Shown here: positions 1 to 9,493 of the stretch, piece by piece
Layout: each line of letters opens with the position of its first letter
Position numbering within the stretch: the stretch's first letter is position 1
Translations under genes and position numbers: made by a program
Assembly: GCF_009707955.1 (NCBI RefSeq)
Contig: NZ_WMDQ01000006.1
Location: 124,001 to 188,000, forward strand
Direction: 5' to 3'
From: Flavobacterium sp. LC2016-13
GTDB lineage: Bacteria > Bacteroidota > Bacteroidia > Flavobacteriales > Flavobacteriaceae
Length of the DNA stretch: 64,000 nt
The notes under the pieces: generated by a model
Database searches by the model: none
What the model was told of the DNA's origin: nothing
The model's input: the letters and a program-made list of their open reading frames with translations, nothing else

Positions 1-335
1 ATTTCATTTTTGGTAGCTAGACGATTTGCTACGAAATCTGTCATAGAAACAGAATCAGTAATCACACCATTGTCTACTAATAATTGAAGCGTATCTAAAT
101 TAACACCTTCGTATTCTTTACGATTGATGTTTGTGAAACCAAACTTAGGCACACGTCTTTGAAGTGGCATTTGCCCTCCCTCAAAACCAATCTTTTTAGA
201 ATAACCAGAACGAGATTTTGCTCCTTTGTGACCTCTTGCAGAAGTACCACCTTTTCCAGAACCTTCTCCTCTACCTAATCTTTTATTTTGATTGTGCGTT
301 GACCCTTCAGCTGGTTGTAAGTTACTTAAATTCAT
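1..335 (-). CDS. rplO: 50S ribosomal protein L15 (partial, C-terminus beyond window)
   Basis: The 5' part of the gene, about 111 codons, is visible; it starts at the cat triplet 333-335 ([14 protein letters not shown]) and leaves the window at base 1. The Gly/Lys/Arg-rich N-terminus ([18 protein letters not shown]) is the diagnostic L15 stretch that threads into 23S rRNA, followed by the [18 protein letters not shown] segment. It is the last visible gene of the S10/spc run, 11 nt after rpmD. secY usually follows in this gene order but lies outside the window. Confidence 0.97.
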   Translation of the reverse strand, partial: MNLSNLQPAEGSTHNQNKRLGRGEGSGKGGTSARGHKGAKSRSGYSKKIGFEGGQMPLQRRVPKFGFTNINRKEYEGVNLDTLQLLVDNGVITDSVSMTDFVANRLATKNE

Positions 336-346
336 AACAGTATTTG

Positions 347-529
347 TTATTTAGCTTCTTCGACAGAAACTAAGTGTTTAACTTTGTTTATCATCCCAAG
401 GATAGCAGGTTTTGAATCATGCTCTACAACTTGTCCCATTTTACGTAGACCCAAAGCTTCCAAACCTCTCTTTTGAGAAAGAGGACAGTTGATTTTGCTT
501 CTTACTTGTTTTACTAATAATTTAGCCAT
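347..529 (-). CDS. rpmD: 50S ribosomal protein L30
   Basis: A 60-residue protein with the whole small L30 fold ([20 protein letters not shown], then [15 protein letters not shown]). The length is typical of bacterial L30. It sits 12 nt after rpsE and 11 nt before rplO, in the canonical spc-operon position between S5 and L15. It has no promoter of its own that I can see and is presumably co-transcribed from the promoter upstream of rplC. Confidence 0.97.
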   Translation of the reverse strand: MAKLLVKQVRSKINCPLSQKRGLEALGLRKMGQVVEHDSKPAILGMINKVKHLVSVEEAK

Positions 530-541
530 AATTTCCTTGAA

Positions 542-1063
542 TTAACCTTTAAAAACTTTTTCTAAAGAAACACCTCTTTGTTTTGCAACAGTATGAGCGC
601 TTCTCATTTGTAATAAAGCATCAAAAGTTGCTTTCACTACGTTATGAGGATTTGATGATCCTTGAGATTTAGATAATACATCGTGAATACCTACTGATTC
701 AAGAACTGAACGAACAGCTCCACCAGCAATAACCCCTGTACCATGAGAAGCAGGAATTAAGAATACACGTGCACCACCAAATTTACCTTTTTGTTCGTGA
801 GGAACAGATTGTCCATTCAAAGGAATTTTTACTAAATTTTTCTTAGCATCTTCTACTGCTTTCGCAATTGCTTCAGAAACGTCTTTAGATTTTCCTAATC
901 CATGACCAACTACTCCGTTTTCATCACCTACAACTACAATAGCAGAAAAACCGAAAGCTCTACCACCTTTTGTAACTTTAGTAACACGATTAACACTTAC
1001 CAGACGATCTTTAAGTTCAAGACCACTTGGTTTTACCAATTCTACATTTTTGTATTTAGACAT
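542..1063 (-). CDS. rpsE: 30S ribosomal protein S5
   Basis: A 173-residue S5, which takes part in decoding accuracy and binds near h34 and the mRNA entry site. The N-terminal double-stranded-RNA-binding part ([23 protein letters not shown], roughly residues 17-40) and the C-terminal half ([15 protein letters not shown]) are both intact. The start at 1063 follows rplR by 6 nt. Gene order L18-S5-L30-L15 is canonical. Confidence 0.98.
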   Translation of the reverse strand: MSKYKNVELVKPSGLELKDRLVSVNRVTKVTKGGRAFGFSAIVVVGDENGVVGHGLGKSKDVSEAIAKAVEDAKKNLVKIPLNGQSVPHEQKGKFGGARVFLIPASHGTGVIAGGAVRSVLESVGIHDVLSKSQGSSNPHNVVKATFDALLQMRSAHTVAKQRGVSLEKVFKG

Positions 1064-1069
1064 AATATA

Positions 1070-1420
1070 TTAGAATTTAAGTCCAGCCGCTCTTGCGCCT
1101 TCTGCTAATGATTTAATACGACCGTGATATAAATATCCACCTCTATCAAAAGTGATGGTATCGATCCCAGCTTTTAACGCTTTCTCTGCAACTAATTTTC
1201 CAACAGCAGCAGCGATTTCAACGTTAGTACCTTTTCCTATTTCTTTTTCTCTTGAAGATGCAGCTAAAATAGTAACTCCATTTACATCATCAATAAGTTG
1301 AGCGTAAATTTCTTTGTTACTTCTAAATACAGATAGTCTTGGGTTAGCAGCAGTACCACTAATCGATTTTCTAATTCTGAATCTAATTCTCTGTCTTCTA
1401 TCAGATTTTGTTAATGACAT
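1070..1420 (-). CDS. rplR: 50S ribosomal protein L18
   Basis: A 116-residue L18, the 5S rRNA-binding protein of the central protuberance. The basic N-terminus ([18 protein letters not shown]), the [18 protein letters not shown] segment and the C-terminal [20 protein letters not shown] block are family hallmarks. The length is normal. It lies 11 nt downstream of rplF and 6 nt upstream of rpsE. Confidence 0.98.
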   Translation of the reverse strand: MSLTKSDRRQRIRFRIRKSISGTAANPRLSVFRSNKEIYAQLIDDVNGVTILAASSREKEIGKGTNVEIAAAVGKLVAEKALKAGIDTITFDRGGYLYHGRIKSLAEGARAAGLKF

Positions 1421-1431
1421 AATCTTATTTT

Positions 1432-1974
1432 TTAAGCTGATTTACCTGCTTTTCTTCTTAATACTTCACCCACAAATTTAACACCTTTTCCTTTGTATGG
1501 CTCAGGCTTACGGAAACCTCTGATTTTCGCAGCAACCTGACCTAAAAGTTGTTTGTCAAATGATGTTAATTTTACGATAGGGTTTTTACCTTTTTCAGAT
1601 ATTGTTTCTAGAACTACTTCTGGAGCAATTTCTAAAACAATATTGTGAGAATATCCAAGAGCTAAATCTAATTTTTGACCTTGGTTTGAAGCTCTATAAC
1701 CAACTCCAACTAATTCAAGTTCTTTTGTAAAACCTTCATTTACACCAACAATCATGTTATTGATTAATGATCTGTATAATCCGTGTTTTGCTCTTTGGTC
1801 TTTATGATCAGACGATCTTTCTACTTGTACTTGATCGCCTTCAACTTTTACAGTAACGTCCGAAAACTCCTGAGTAAGTTGACCTTTTTTTCCTTTTACT
1901 GTAATAATACCGTCTTTAACTTCTACAGTTACGCCAGCAGGGACTACAATTGGGCTTTTACCTATTCTTGACAT
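1432..1974 (-). CDS. rplF: 50S ribosomal protein L6
   Basis: A 180-residue L6, made of two duplicated alpha/beta domains at the base of the factor-binding region of the large subunit. Recognisable are [15 protein letters not shown] at the start, the inter-domain [26 protein letters not shown] segment and the C-terminal [17 protein letters not shown] signature. The length matches the bacterial family. It follows rpsH by 18 nt. Confidence 0.98.
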   Translation of the reverse strand: MSRIGKSPIVVPAGVTVEVKDGIITVKGKKGQLTQEFSDVTVKVEGDQVQVERSSDHKDQRAKHGLYRSLINNMIVGVNEGFTKELELVGVGYRASNQGQKLDLALGYSHNIVLEIAPEVVLETISEKGKNPIVKLTSFDKQLLGQVAAKIRGFRKPEPYKGKGVKFVGEVLRRKAGKSA

Positions 1975-1992
1975 CTTATTTAGTCTTTAAAA

Positions 1993-2391
1993 TTAGTATA
2001 CGTAACAAATTACTTCACCACCTACATTTAATTGCTTAGCTTGTTTTCCTGTCATCAAACCTTTTGATGTAGAAACAATAGCAATTCCTAATCCGTTAAG
2101 GATTCTTGGTAATTTGGCAGCACCTGCGTATTTACGTAAACCAGGTTTACTAATTCTTTGGATATCTTTAATTACAGGCTCTTTAGTATCTTTATCATAC
2201 TTCAAAGCAATTTTGATTGAACCCTGAACAGTGTTGTCCTCAAATTTGTAACTCAAGATATAACCTTGATCAAATAAGATCTTAGTTATTTCTTTTTTAA
2301 GATTAGATGCTGGAATTTCAACAACTTTGTGGTTTGCAGCCACAGCGTTACGAACTCTAGTCAAATAATCTGCAATAGGATCTGTATACAT
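1993..2391 (-). CDS. rpsH: 30S ribosomal protein S8
   Basis: A 132-residue S8, a primary 16S rRNA binder and, in enterobacteria, the translational repressor of the spc operon. I place the start at 2391 (MYTDPIADYLTRVRNA) because that is the conserved S8 N-terminus. The reading frame is open for 20 more codons upstream, but that stretch is not S8-like and covers a perfect hairpin at 2416-2440. The C-terminus (STSKGLMTGKQAKQLNVGGE) carries the conserved S8 signature. It follows rpsN by 77 nt, an unusually wide gap for this operon. Confidence 0.97.
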   Translation of the reverse strand: MYTDPIADYLTRVRNAVAANHKVVEIPASNLKKEITKILFDQGYILSYKFEDNTVQGSIKIALKYDKDTKEPVIKDIQRISKPGLRKYAGAAKLPRILNGLGIAIVSTSKGLMTGKQAKQLNVGGEVICYVY

Positions 2392-2415
2392 ATGTATTTG
2401 ATTGCGATTATGGTT

Positions 2416-2440
2416 TTCAGGAAGCACTTTGCTTCCTGAA
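2416..2440 (-). promoter_or_regulatory. Perfect hairpin between rpsN and rpsH
   Basis: An 11-bp perfect stem (TTCAGGAAGCA paired with TGCTTCCTGAA) with a 3-nt loop occupies the 77-nt gap between the S14 and S8 genes. The hairpin ends 25 nt before the rpsH start. It has no T-run on the minus strand, so it does not look like a terminator. It could be an RNA regulatory or processing element in the spc mRNA, or a small intergenic repeat; the role is inferred. Confidence 0.6.
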
Positions 2441-2468
2441 CCTTTAATCAATTTATAAACTTTTTATA

Positions 2469-2738
2469 TTACCAGCTGGCTTTTTTAACACCTGGAATTA
2501 ATCCATTGTTAGCCATTTCACGGAAAGTTACACGTGAAATACCGAATTGACGGATATAACCTCTTGGTCTACCTGTTAATTTACAACGATTGTGTAAACG
2601 AACTGGTGAAGCATTTTTAGGTAATTTTTGTAGGCCTTCATAATCTCCAGCTTCTAATAAAGCTTTTCTTTTTTCAGCGTACTTAGCTACCGTTTTCTCT
2701 CTTTTCACCTCACGGGCTTTCATTGATTCTTTAGCCAT
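2469..2738 (-). CDS. rpsN: 30S ribosomal protein S14 (long, zinc-free form)
   Basis: An 89-residue S14 of the longer form that lacks the paired CxxC zinc ligands: only one cysteine is visible, in [14 protein letters not shown]. The conserved [17 protein letters not shown] segment and C-terminal SW are intact. It lies 3 nt after rplE. Because this is the zinc-independent form, no zinc-regulated paralogue needs to be assumed. Confidence 0.97.
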   Translation of the reverse strand: MAKESMKAREVKREKTVAKYAEKRKALLEAGDYEGLQKLPKNASPVRLHNRCKLTGRPRGYIRQFGISRVTFREMANNGLIPGVKKASW

Positions 2739-2741
2739 ATC

Positions 2742-3293
2742 TTAATTCTTTTTAAAAGGTAATCCTAATTCAGCCAATAATGACTTTGCTTCCTTGTCTG
2801 TTTTTGCAGTAGTAACAAATGTAATATCCATTCCTGAAATTTTGTTTACTTTGTCAATATCAATTTCAGGGAAAATGATTTGCTCTAAAACTCCAAGATT
2901 GTAATTACCTCTTCCGTCGAAACCAGTAGCTTTGATACCACTAAAATCTCTAACGCGCGGTAAAGCAGAAGTAATAAGTCTATCTAAAAACTCATACATT
3001 CTCTCACCACGTAAAGTAACTTTTGCTCCAATAGGCATCCCTTTTCTCAATTTGAATGACGCAACGTCTTTCTTTGAAATTGTAGATACTGCTTTTTGTC
3101 CAGTGATCTTTGTTAACTCATCAACTGCATAGTCAATAAGTTTTTTATCAGATACAGCTGCACCAACTCCACGGCTCAAAACGATTTTTTCCAATTTTGG
3201 AACTTGCATTACGTTTGTATATCCGAATTCCTCTTTAAGAGCAGAGATTACTCTACTCTTATATTCTTCTTTTAGTCTAGGTGTATATGCCAT
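2742..3293 (-). CDS. rplE: 50S ribosomal protein L5
   Basis: A 183-residue L5, which binds 5S rRNA and the P-site tRNA elbow. It carries [27 protein letters not shown], and the [20 protein letters not shown] signature. It sits 2 nt after rplX and 3 nt before rpsN. The length is typical for the family. Confidence 0.98.
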   Translation of the reverse strand: MAYTPRLKEEYKSRVISALKEEFGYTNVMQVPKLEKIVLSRGVGAAVSDKKLIDYAVDELTKITGQKAVSTISKKDVASFKLRKGMPIGAKVTLRGERMYEFLDRLITSALPRVRDFSGIKATGFDGRGNYNLGVLEQIIFPEIDIDKVNKISGMDITFVTTAKTDKEAKSLLAELGLPFKKN

Positions 3294-3295
3294 TA

Positions 3296-3610
3296 CTATA
3301 GTACTTGATTAGATTTTTTTGAAAATCTTACTTTCTTATCTCCTTCTACTCTAATACCAACTCTAGTTGTTTCCTTAGTTTTAGGATCAATTAGTGAAAT
3401 GTTAGATATTTGTATAGAAGCTTCTTTCTTAACGATACCACCTTGAGGGTTTTTAGCACTTGGTTTTGTATGTTTCGAAACCATGTTTACACCTTCAACT
3501 ATCGCTTTATTTTTCTCACGGTAAACACGTAAAACTTTACCTTCAGCACCTTTATGGTCTCCAGCAATAACTCTTACGATATCTCCTGATTTTATTTTTA
3601 GCTTTATCAT
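3296..3610 (-). CDS. rplX: 50S ribosomal protein L24
   Basis: A 104-residue L24, an assembly initiator of the large subunit. The KOW motif is at the N-terminus ([19 protein letters not shown], about residues 6-24). It lies 11 nt after rplN and 2 nt before rplE, in the canonical L14-L24-L5 order. Confidence 0.98.
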   Translation of the reverse strand: MIKLKIKSGDIVRVIAGDHKGAEGKVLRVYREKNKAIVEGVNMVSKHTKPSAKNPQGGIVKKEASIQISNISLIDPKTKETTRVGIRVEGDKKVRFSKKSNQVL

Positions 3611-3621
3611 CTTAAAACGAA

Positions 3622-3990
3622 TTAAAGCACTTCTGGTGCTAATGATACAATTTTCATGAATTGTTTTTCACGAAGTTCTCTTGCTACCGGACCAAAAACA
3701 CGAGTCCCTCTCATTTCCCCTGCAGCGTTCAAAAGAACACATGCATTATCATCGAAACGGATATAAGAACCATCAGCTCTTCTCACTTCTTTTTTGGTAC
3801 GTACAACAACTGCAGTTGAAACAGCTCCTTTTTTAACGTTACCGTTAGGAGTTGCATCTTTAATAGATACTACAATCTTGTCACCAACAGAGGCATACCT
3901 TCTTTTGGTACCTCCTAAAACACGGATAGTTAAAACTTCTTTTGCTCCCGTGTTATCTGCTACTTTTAGTCTTGATTCCTGTTGTACCAT
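3622..3990 (-). CDS. rplN: 50S ribosomal protein L14
   Basis: A 122-residue L14 ([18 protein letters not shown]), the most conserved part of the large-subunit interface with h14 of 16S rRNA and the target of the silencing factor RsfS. Also visible are [17 protein letters not shown] and the [20 protein letters not shown] terminus. It is separated from rpsQ by 2 nt. Confidence 0.98.
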
Positions 3991-3992
3991 AA

Positions 3993-4253
3993 TTATTTAG
4001 CTCTTTCTAAGATTTCAACTAATCTCCAACATTTTGTTTTACTTAAAGGACGCGTTTCGCTAATTCTTACAGTATCTCCAATGTTACAGTCGTTTGTTTC
4101 GTCGTGTGCAACGTATTTCTTTGTTTTCAACACGAACTTACCGTATAATGGGTGTTTTACTTTTCTTACTTCAGCAATAACAATAGATTTATCCATTTTA
4201 TTTGAAGTAACAACACCTATTCTTTCTTTTCTTAAATTTCTTTTTTCTTCCAT
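3993..4253 (-). CDS. rpsQ: 30S ribosomal protein S17
   Basis: An 86-residue S17 with an OB-fold that binds 16S rRNA h7/h11 and helps early 30S assembly. It contains [20 protein letters not shown] and the signature [17 protein letters not shown]. The start at 4253 ([11 protein letters not shown]) fits family length. It follows rpmC by 17 nt. Confidence 0.98.
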   Translation of the reverse strand: MEEKRNLRKERIGVVTSNKMDKSIVIAEVRKVKHPLYGKFVLKTKKYVAHDETNDCNIGDTVRISETRPLSKTKCWRLVEILERAK

Positions 4254-4270
4254 CTTTCAGCAGAATACAA

Positions 4271-4462
4271 TTATTGTAACTCTCTTTTAGTTAACTCTGT
4301 AGCCAATCTTGCAACTGTTCTTCTTACACTTCTAATTTGAAGCGGGTTCTCAATTGGAGAAATAGCGTGAGCCATTTTTAGGTCAGCATATATTTTCTTA
4401 GTTTGACTAAGTTTTTCTTGCAACTCCGCTGCAGAAAGATCTTTTATTTCTGATTGTTTCAT
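4271..4462 (-). CDS. rpmC: 50S ribosomal protein L29
   Basis: A 63-residue helical-hairpin L29, located at the peptide exit tunnel where trigger factor and SRP dock. It begins MKQSEIKDLSAAELQEKL and has the family signature region IENPLQIRSVRRTVARLATE. It lies 13 nt after rplP. Confidence 0.97.
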   Translation of the reverse strand: MKQSEIKDLSAAELQEKLSQTKKIYADLKMAHAISPIENPLQIRSVRRTVARLATELTKRELQ

Positions 4463-4475
4463 AATATAAATTTAA

Positions 4476-4901
4476 TTATGCTTCGAAATCTCTAGCAACG
4501 ACGAATTTAGTTTTTACTGGAAGCTTTTGAGCTGCAAGACGTAACGCCTCTTTTGCAACTGATAAAGGAACTCCTCCAACTTCAAACATAATTCTTCCGG
4601 GTTTAACAACGGCAGCCCAATATTCAACGGCACCTTTACCTTTACCCATACGTACCTCAAGAGGCTTCTTAGTAATTGGTTTGTCTGGAAATATTTTGAT
4701 CCATAATTGTCCTTCTCTCTTCATGAAACGAGTTGCAGCAATACGTGCAGCTTCGATTTGACGAGAAGTTAAGAACATTCCATCTTCATGTACAGATTTA
4801 ATACCAAACATTCCATTAGAAAGTTCATGCCCTCTTTGAGAGTTACCTTTCATTTTACCCTTTTGTACCTTACGGTATTTTGTTCTTTTAGGCTGTAACA
4901 T
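4476..4901 (-). CDS. rplP: 50S ribosomal protein L16
   Basis: A 141-residue L16, near the A-site tRNA and peptidyl-transferase centre. It carries [19 protein letters not shown], the arginine-rich [20 protein letters not shown] block and [19 protein letters not shown]. Length and ends are complete. It follows rpsC by 19 nt. Confidence 0.98.
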   Translation of the reverse strand: MLQPKRTKYRKVQKGKMKGNSQRGHELSNGMFGIKSVHEDGMFLTSRQIEAARIAATRFMKREGQLWIKIFPDKPITKKPLEVRMGKGKGAVEYWAAVVKPGRIMFEVGGVPLSVAKEALRLAAQKLPVKTKFVVARDFEA

Positions 4902-4920
4902 TTTTCTTTAGTTTAAAAAT

Positions 4921-5682
4921 TTACTTTCTTTTACGAGCGTCTGGTTTACCACCTTTATTAAAGGGTTTTCTATCTCCTCTTGGAGAATCTCCACCTTTAC
5001 CACCACCAGTTCCAGATTGTTTTTTATCCATTCCTGCAAGTGGAGAAAGATCTCTCTTTCCATAAACTTCACCTTTCATGATCCATACTTTGATACCCAT
5101 TCTACCATAAGTAGTGTGAGCTTCAGCCAAAGCATAATCAATATCAGCTCTGAAAGTTGATAGAGGAATTCTACCTTCTTTGAAACCTTCTGAACGCGCC
5201 ATCTCTGCACCATTCAAACGACCAGAAATCAAAACCTTGATACCTTCAGCGTTCATACGCATAGAAGCAGCAATAGCCATTTTGATTGCACGTCTGTAAG
5301 AAATACGGCTTTCGATTTGACGAGCGATGCTTGTCGCCACAAGATAAGCATCTAATTCAGGTCTTTTAATTTCAAAGATGTTGATTTGAACCTCTTTGTC
5401 AGTAACTTTCTTAAGTTCTTCTTTTAACTTGTCTACCTCTTGTCCACCTTTTCCGATAATGATACCAGGTCTAGCAGTAGTGATAGTAACGGTTACAAGC
5501 TTTAAAGTTCTCTCGATGATTACTTTTGATACACTAGCTTTTGATAAACGAGCGTGGATATACTTTCTGATTTTGTGATCTTCGGCAAGTTTATCACCGT
5601 AATCATTTCCACCATACCAGTTTGAGTCCCACCCTCTGATGATACCAAGTCTATTTCCAATTGGATTTGTCTTTTGTCCCAT
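4921..5682 (-). CDS. rpsC: 30S ribosomal protein S3
   Basis: A 253-residue S3 that helps form the mRNA entry tunnel and its helicase activity. The KH type-2 domain is at about residues 38-106 with the GxxG loop in [20 protein letters not shown]. The C-terminal S3 domain follows. The last 35 or so residues are a low-complexity Gly/Lys/Asp tail ([20 protein letters not shown]), a common but variable extension. It lies 5 nt after rplV. Confidence 0.98.
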   Translation of the reverse strand: MGQKTNPIGNRLGIIRGWDSNWYGGNDYGDKLAEDHKIRKYIHARLSKASVSKVIIERTLKLVTVTITTARPGIIIGKGGQEVDKLKEELKKVTDKEVQINIFEIKRPELDAYLVATSIARQIESRISYRRAIKMAIAASMRMNAEGIKVLISGRLNGAEMARSEGFKEGRIPLSTFRADIDYALAEAHTTYGRMGIKVWIMKGEVYGKRDLSPLAGMDKKQSGTGGGKGGDSPRGDRKPFNKGGKPDARKRK

Positions 5683-5687
5683 GCTGC

Positions 5688-6101
5688 TTAAGAATTGCTT
5701 TGTGTGTTATTGATAGCTCCAAGCACGATTGTTACGTGATTAGAACGTTTTCTTATTCTGTGTGCACGACCTTGTGGAGCTGGACGAAGTCTTTTCAACA
5801 TCATTCCACCATCTACTCTGATCTCTTTAACAAATAATCCAGCTTCTTCTAAATTACCTTCACTATTTTTTTGCTCCCAGTTATTGATTGCAGATAATAA
5901 TAGTTTTTCTAATTTTCTTGAAGCTTCTTTAGAACTGAATCTTAAGATGTTAAGTGCTCTTTCTACCTTCTGACCTCTTACCAAGTCCGCTACTAAGCGC
6001 ATTTTTCTAGGTGAAGTAGGGCAGTTATTCAATTTTGCGAAAGCAATAGACTTATTAGCCTCTTTTCTCGCATCTGCTGTTTCTCTTTTACGAACTCCCA
6101 T
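5688..6101 (-). CDS. rplV: 50S ribosomal protein L22
   Basis: A 137-residue L22 whose beta-hairpin loop lines the exit tunnel and is a known site of macrolide-resistance changes. Visible are [20 protein letters not shown] and the tunnel-loop region [20 protein letters not shown]. An N-terminal extension of about 20 residues ([18 protein letters not shown]) precedes the core. It sits 6 nt after rpsS. Confidence 0.98.
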
Positions 6102-6107
6102 TGCTTC

Positions 6108-6386
6108 TTATTTTTTACCTTTATTTTTTGCTCCAGCATGACCTCTAAAAGATCTAGTTGGTGAAAACTCTCCTAATTTGTGACCTACCATGTTTTCTGT
6201 TACGTAAACTGGTACAAATTGACGACCGTTATGAACTGCGATTGTTTGTCCAACAAAGTCTGGAGTAATCATAGAAGCTCTAGACCAAGTCTTTACTACT
6301 CCTTTATTTCCATTTTCAATGTTTTCCTGAACTTTCTTGTCTAACTTATAATGAACGAAAGGTCCTTTTTTTAATGAACGTGCCAT
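6108..6386 (-). CDS. rpsS: 30S ribosomal protein S19
   Basis: A 92-residue S19 in the 30S head that contacts S13 and the A-site finger. The N-terminus [19 protein letters not shown] and the signature [18 protein letters not shown] are intact. It lies 6 nt after rplB and 6 nt before rplV. Confidence 0.98.
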   Translation of the reverse strand: MARSLKKGPFVHYKLDKKVQENIENGNKGVVKTWSRASMITPDFVGQTIAVHNGRQFVPVYVTENMVGHKLGEFSPTRSFRGHAGAKNKGKK

Positions 6387-6392
6387 ATCTTA

Positions 6393-7217
6393 TTATTTCT
6401 TTCTACGTTCTACGATATACTTGTTACTCGGGTTTTTCTTAGAACGAGTTCTATAACCTTTTGCTGGTATTCCATTTCTTGAACGTGGATGTCCACCAGA
6501 AGAACGTCCTTCTCCACCACCCATTGGGTGATCAACAGGGTTCATTGCAACAGGTCTTGTTCTAGGTCTTCTTCCTAACCATCTTGTTCTACCAGCTTTT
6601 CCTGATACAACTAATTGGTGGTCTGAATTAGAAACAGCTCCAATTGTAGCTGAACAAGTTAACAAGATTAATCTTGTTTCACCTGATGGCATTTTAATTG
6701 TAGCATATTTTCCATCTCTTGCCATTAATTGAGCAAATGTACCAGCTGAACGAGCAATTACTGCTCCTTGACCTGGACGTAACTCAATACAAGAGATAAC
6801 AGTTCCTAAAGGAATTCTGCTTAAAGGCAATGTATTACCAATTTCAGGTTGAGATTCTGGACCAGAAACTAATTTCTGACCAACTTTCAATCCATTTTGA
6901 GCAATTACATAAGTTTTCTCTCCATCAGCATAAGCTAACAAAGCGATAAATGCAGTACGATTTGGATCGTATTCGATTGATTTCACAGTAGCCGGAATTC
7001 CGTCTTTAGTTCTTTTGAAATCAATAATACGATATCTCTGCTTGTGACCACCACCCGTATAACGCATGGTCATCTTTCCTTGACTATTTCTACCTCCAGA
7101 GTTTTTTATCGGCGCTATCAAAGAGCGTTCCGGCTTATCAGTTGTAATGGCGTCATAACCATTCACAACTCTAAATCGCTGACCTGGGGTAATAGGTTTT
7201 AATTTTCTTACTGACAT
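6393..7217 (-). CDS. rplB: 50S ribosomal protein L2
   Basis: A 274-residue L2, required for subunit association and peptidyl transfer. It contains the RNA-binding fold ([14 protein letters not shown]) and the C-terminal histidine-bearing signature [20 protein letters not shown], whose histidine lies near the peptidyl-transferase centre. It sits 9 nt after rplW. Confidence 0.98.
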   Translation of the reverse strand: MSVRKLKPITPGQRFRVVNGYDAITTDKPERSLIAPIKNSGGRNSQGKMTMRYTGGGHKQRYRIIDFKRTKDGIPATVKSIEYDPNRTAFIALLAYADGEKTYVIAQNGLKVGQKLVSGPESQPEIGNTLPLSRIPLGTVISCIELRPGQGAVIARSAGTFAQLMARDGKYATIKMPSGETRLILLTCSATIGAVSNSDHQLVVSGKAGRTRWLGRRPRTRPVAMNPVDHPMGGGEGRSSGGHPRSRNGIPAKGYRTRSKKNPSNKYIVERRKK

Positions 7218-7226
7218 TTTTCTATC

Positions 7227-7517
7227 TTAGATATTGTTGTAAAAATCAATTGTTTCTCCTTCTTGTACTTGAACAATTGCTTTCTTAATTGCATTTGTCT
7301 TTCCACTGATTAAACCACTTTTAGTGTATTTTGTAGTTCTATCCGGTCTTACGTTCATCGTGTTAACTGAAACGATAGTTACTCCATAAGCAGCTTCAAC
7401 AGCTTTCTTAATTTGAACTTTGTTTGCTTTTTTGTCAACAACGAATCCGAAGCGGTTTAAAACTTCACTTTCTTTGGTTACTTTTTCTGTTACTATAGGT
7501 CTAATTATGATGCTCAT
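7227..7517 (-). CDS. rplW: 50S ribosomal protein L23
   Basis: A 96-residue L23, the main docking site for trigger factor and SRP at the exit tunnel. It starts MSIIIRPIVTEKVTKESE and includes FVVDKKANKVQIKKAVEAAYGV and VNTMNVRPDRTTKYTKSG. It lies 7 nt after rplD. Confidence 0.97.
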   Translation of the reverse strand: MSIIIRPIVTEKVTKESEVLNRFGFVVDKKANKVQIKKAVEAAYGVTIVSVNTMNVRPDRTTKYTKSGLISGKTNAIKKAIVQVQEGETIDFYNNI

Positions 7518-7524
7518 ATTCCTA

Positions 7525-8154
7525 TTATTTGCTTAAATTTTCTTCGATTAACTCCAAAGAACCTTCTAAAAGCACTAAATTATTAGTGTTTAAAATAGCG
7601 TAAGTGCTTAATTCTGAGCTAGTTACGACATTAGAAGCCTTTAAATTGCGTGACGACAAATATACATTTTTATTTGACTCTCCCAACACAAATAGAGATT
7701 TTTTATTATCTAACCCTAAAGCTTTCAAAACGTTAATGAAATTTTTAGTGTTTGGAGTTTCAAAACTAAAGTCCTCAAGAACGATAATATTTGACTCTTT
7801 TGCTTTGATTGAGAAAGCTGATTTTCTTGCCAATCTTTTCAAGCTTTTATTCAATTTAAATGAATAACTTCTTGGTCTTGGTCCGAAAATTGTTCCTCCA
7901 CCTTTAAACAATGGATTTTTGATACTTCCCGCACGAGCTGTACCAGTTCCTTTTTGTTTTTTAATCTTACGCGTACTTCCAGTCACTTCAGCTCTTTCTT
8001 TAGCTTTGTGAGTACCTTGTCTTTGATTAGCAAGATATTGCTTAACATCAAGGTATACAGCGTGATTATTTGGTTCAATTGCGAATACTGAATCAGAAAG
8101 TTGAACTTTTCTTCCAGTATCTTTTCCGTTGAAATCTAATACTTTTACTTCCAT
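7525..8154 (-). CDS. rplD: 50S ribosomal protein L4
   Basis: A 209-residue L4 with the tunnel-lining loop recognisable in KKQKGTGTARAGSIKNPLF and GGGTIFGPRPRSYSF. In E. coli L4 represses the S10 operon at its leader; I do not recognise that leader structure here. Its start codon overlaps the rplC stop by one nucleotide (TAATG), so the two are probably translationally coupled. Confidence 0.98.
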   Translation of the reverse strand: MEVKVLDFNGKDTGRKVQLSDSVFAIEPNNHAVYLDVKQYLANQRQGTHKAKERAEVTGSTRKIKKQKGTGTARAGSIKNPLFKGGGTIFGPRPRSYSFKLNKSLKRLARKSAFSIKAKESNIIVLEDFSFETPNTKNFINVLKALGLDNKKSLFVLGESNKNVYLSSRNLKASNVVTSSELSTYAILNTNNLVLLEGSLELIEENLSK

Positions 8155-8771
8155 TACTTCTGAATGATTACATAAGAGTTTTTATGTCCAGGAACACATC
8201 CTTTAATAACAAGTAGATTCTTTTCAGCAACTACTTTTAAAACTCTAAGGTTTTGAACTTTTACATTGTCTCCTCCCATTCTTCCAGCCATACGCATTCC
8301 TTTGAATACTCTAGATGGATATGAAGAAGCTCCCACAGAACCTGGCGCTCTTAAACGGTTGTGTTGACCGTGAGTTGCTTGTCCAACTCCACCAAATCCG
8401 TGACGTTTAACAACCCCTTGAAAACCTTTACCTTTAGACACACCTTGTACATCTACAAATTCTCCTTCAGCAAAAATAGAAACATCAATAAGATCCCCTA
8501 ATTTTTGTTCAGTTGCAAAATCTTGAAATTCAACGACTTTTTTCTTAGCAACAGTTCCAGCTTTTTTAAAGTGACCTAAAGCCGCTTTAGTGGAATGTTT
8601 CTCGTTTTTGTCATCGAAACCAAGTTGCAACGCTTCGTACCCGTCAACACCTTTGGTTCTGACTTGGGTAACAACACACGGCCCAGCTTCGATTACTGTA
8701 CAAGGAATGTTTTTCCCGTTTTCGTCGAAAATACTAGTCATGCCGATTTTTTTACCAATTAACCCAGACAT
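8154..8771 (-). CDS. rplC: 50S ribosomal protein L3
   Basis: A 205-residue L3, an early assembly protein whose loop reaches the peptidyl-transferase centre. It begins [19 protein letters not shown], the conserved L3 N-terminus. The [18 protein letters not shown] loop contains the glutamine that PrmB methylates in enterobacteria. Here it is the first gene of the run, because rpsJ sits in the str operon. A strong promoter at 8841-8872 drives it. Confidence 0.98.
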   Translation of the reverse strand: MSGLIGKKIGMTSIFDENGKNIPCTVIEAGPCVVTQVRTKGVDGYEALQLGFDDKNEKHSTKAALGHFKKAGTVAKKKVVEFQDFATEQKLGDLIDVSIFAEGEFVDVQGVSKGKGFQGVVKRHGFGGVGQATHGQHNRLRAPGSVGASSYPSRVFKGMRMAGRMGGDNVKVQNLRVLKVVAEKNLLVIKGCVPGHKNSYVIIQK

Positions 8772-8840
8772 AAATATTAATTATTAATTACTAAAATTCC
8801 CTTCAATTTGAAAATAACAGAAATTTCCAAACAGGGAGTG

Positions 8841-8872
8841 CAAAAGTATACATTAAAATTGAATATACCAAA
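8841..8872 (-). promoter_or_regulatory. Promoter of the S10/spc operon
   Basis: On the minus strand TTTG (8869-8872) is followed after 20 bp by TACTTTTG (8841-8848), a full match to the Bacteroidota primary-sigma consensus TTG-N19/21-TAnnTTTG. Transcription would start near 8836, giving a leader of about 65 nt before rplC. The rest of 8772-9120 is AT-rich with no gene. Confidence 0.8.
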
Positions 8873-9121
8873 CAGTTAGAAAAATTAAATGTCTCATAAT
8901 CAAAATCAAAGCATCATTCCCTCTCCTTTCAATATTTAATTTATCGAAAAAATGAAATTTCACTATCTTAACTCACAACCTTATTTAACTTAACAATTAC
9001 CTAACTCATCAACTAAAAAATTCTCGCAACACCCTAAATAAAAGACATTTCAAGCAAAACCGAAATAATTTTTCAAAAAAAATATCTTAAAAAAAATACA
9101 CCTCAAAACTTTTATCCACAA

Positions 9122-9151
9122 AAAAAGCGAGACATTTCTATCTCGCTTTTT
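9122..9151 (-). terminator. Terminator of the str operon (after rpsJ)
   Basis: An 11-bp stem (AAAAAGCGAGA / TCTCGCTTTTT) with an 8-nt loop lies 25 nt past the rpsJ stop. On the minus strand it is followed by a run of T. It separates the str operon from the S10/spc operon. Confidence 0.85.
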
Positions 9152-9176
9152 ATATGTAAAATATAATAAAAAAAAA

Positions 9177-9482
9177 TTATACTTTTATCTCTACTTCAAC
9201 TCCACTTGGCAATTCAAGTTTCATTAATGCATCAATAGTTTTAGATGAAGATGAATAAATATCAATCAATCTCTTGTATGACATTACTTCAAATTGCTCT
9301 CTCGCTTTTTTGTTAACGTGCGGAGAACGCAACACAGTGAAAAGTTTTTTGTGAGTTGGTAACGGAATTGGACCTGTTACAACTGCTCCAGTAGTTTTTA
9401 CTGTTTTTACGATCTTTTCAGCAGATTTATCCACCAACATGTGATCGTAAGATTTTAGTTTTATTCTGATTTTTTGACTCAT
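9177..9482 (-). CDS. rpsJ: 30S ribosomal protein S10
   Basis: A 101-residue S10 (also NusE in antitermination). It contains [19 protein letters not shown], the conserved [20 protein letters not shown] block and [10 protein letters not shown]. It is 11 nt after fusA and closes the str operon, rather than leading the S10 operon as in E. coli. No tuf gene lies between fusA and rpsJ. Confidence 0.98.
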
Positions 9483-9493
9483 TTTCTTAAAAA

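Noticed and set aside
2392..2451. 20-codon upstream extension of rpsH
   Set aside because: The extension covers the 2416-2440 hairpin and is not S8-like; MYTDPIADYL is the conserved start.
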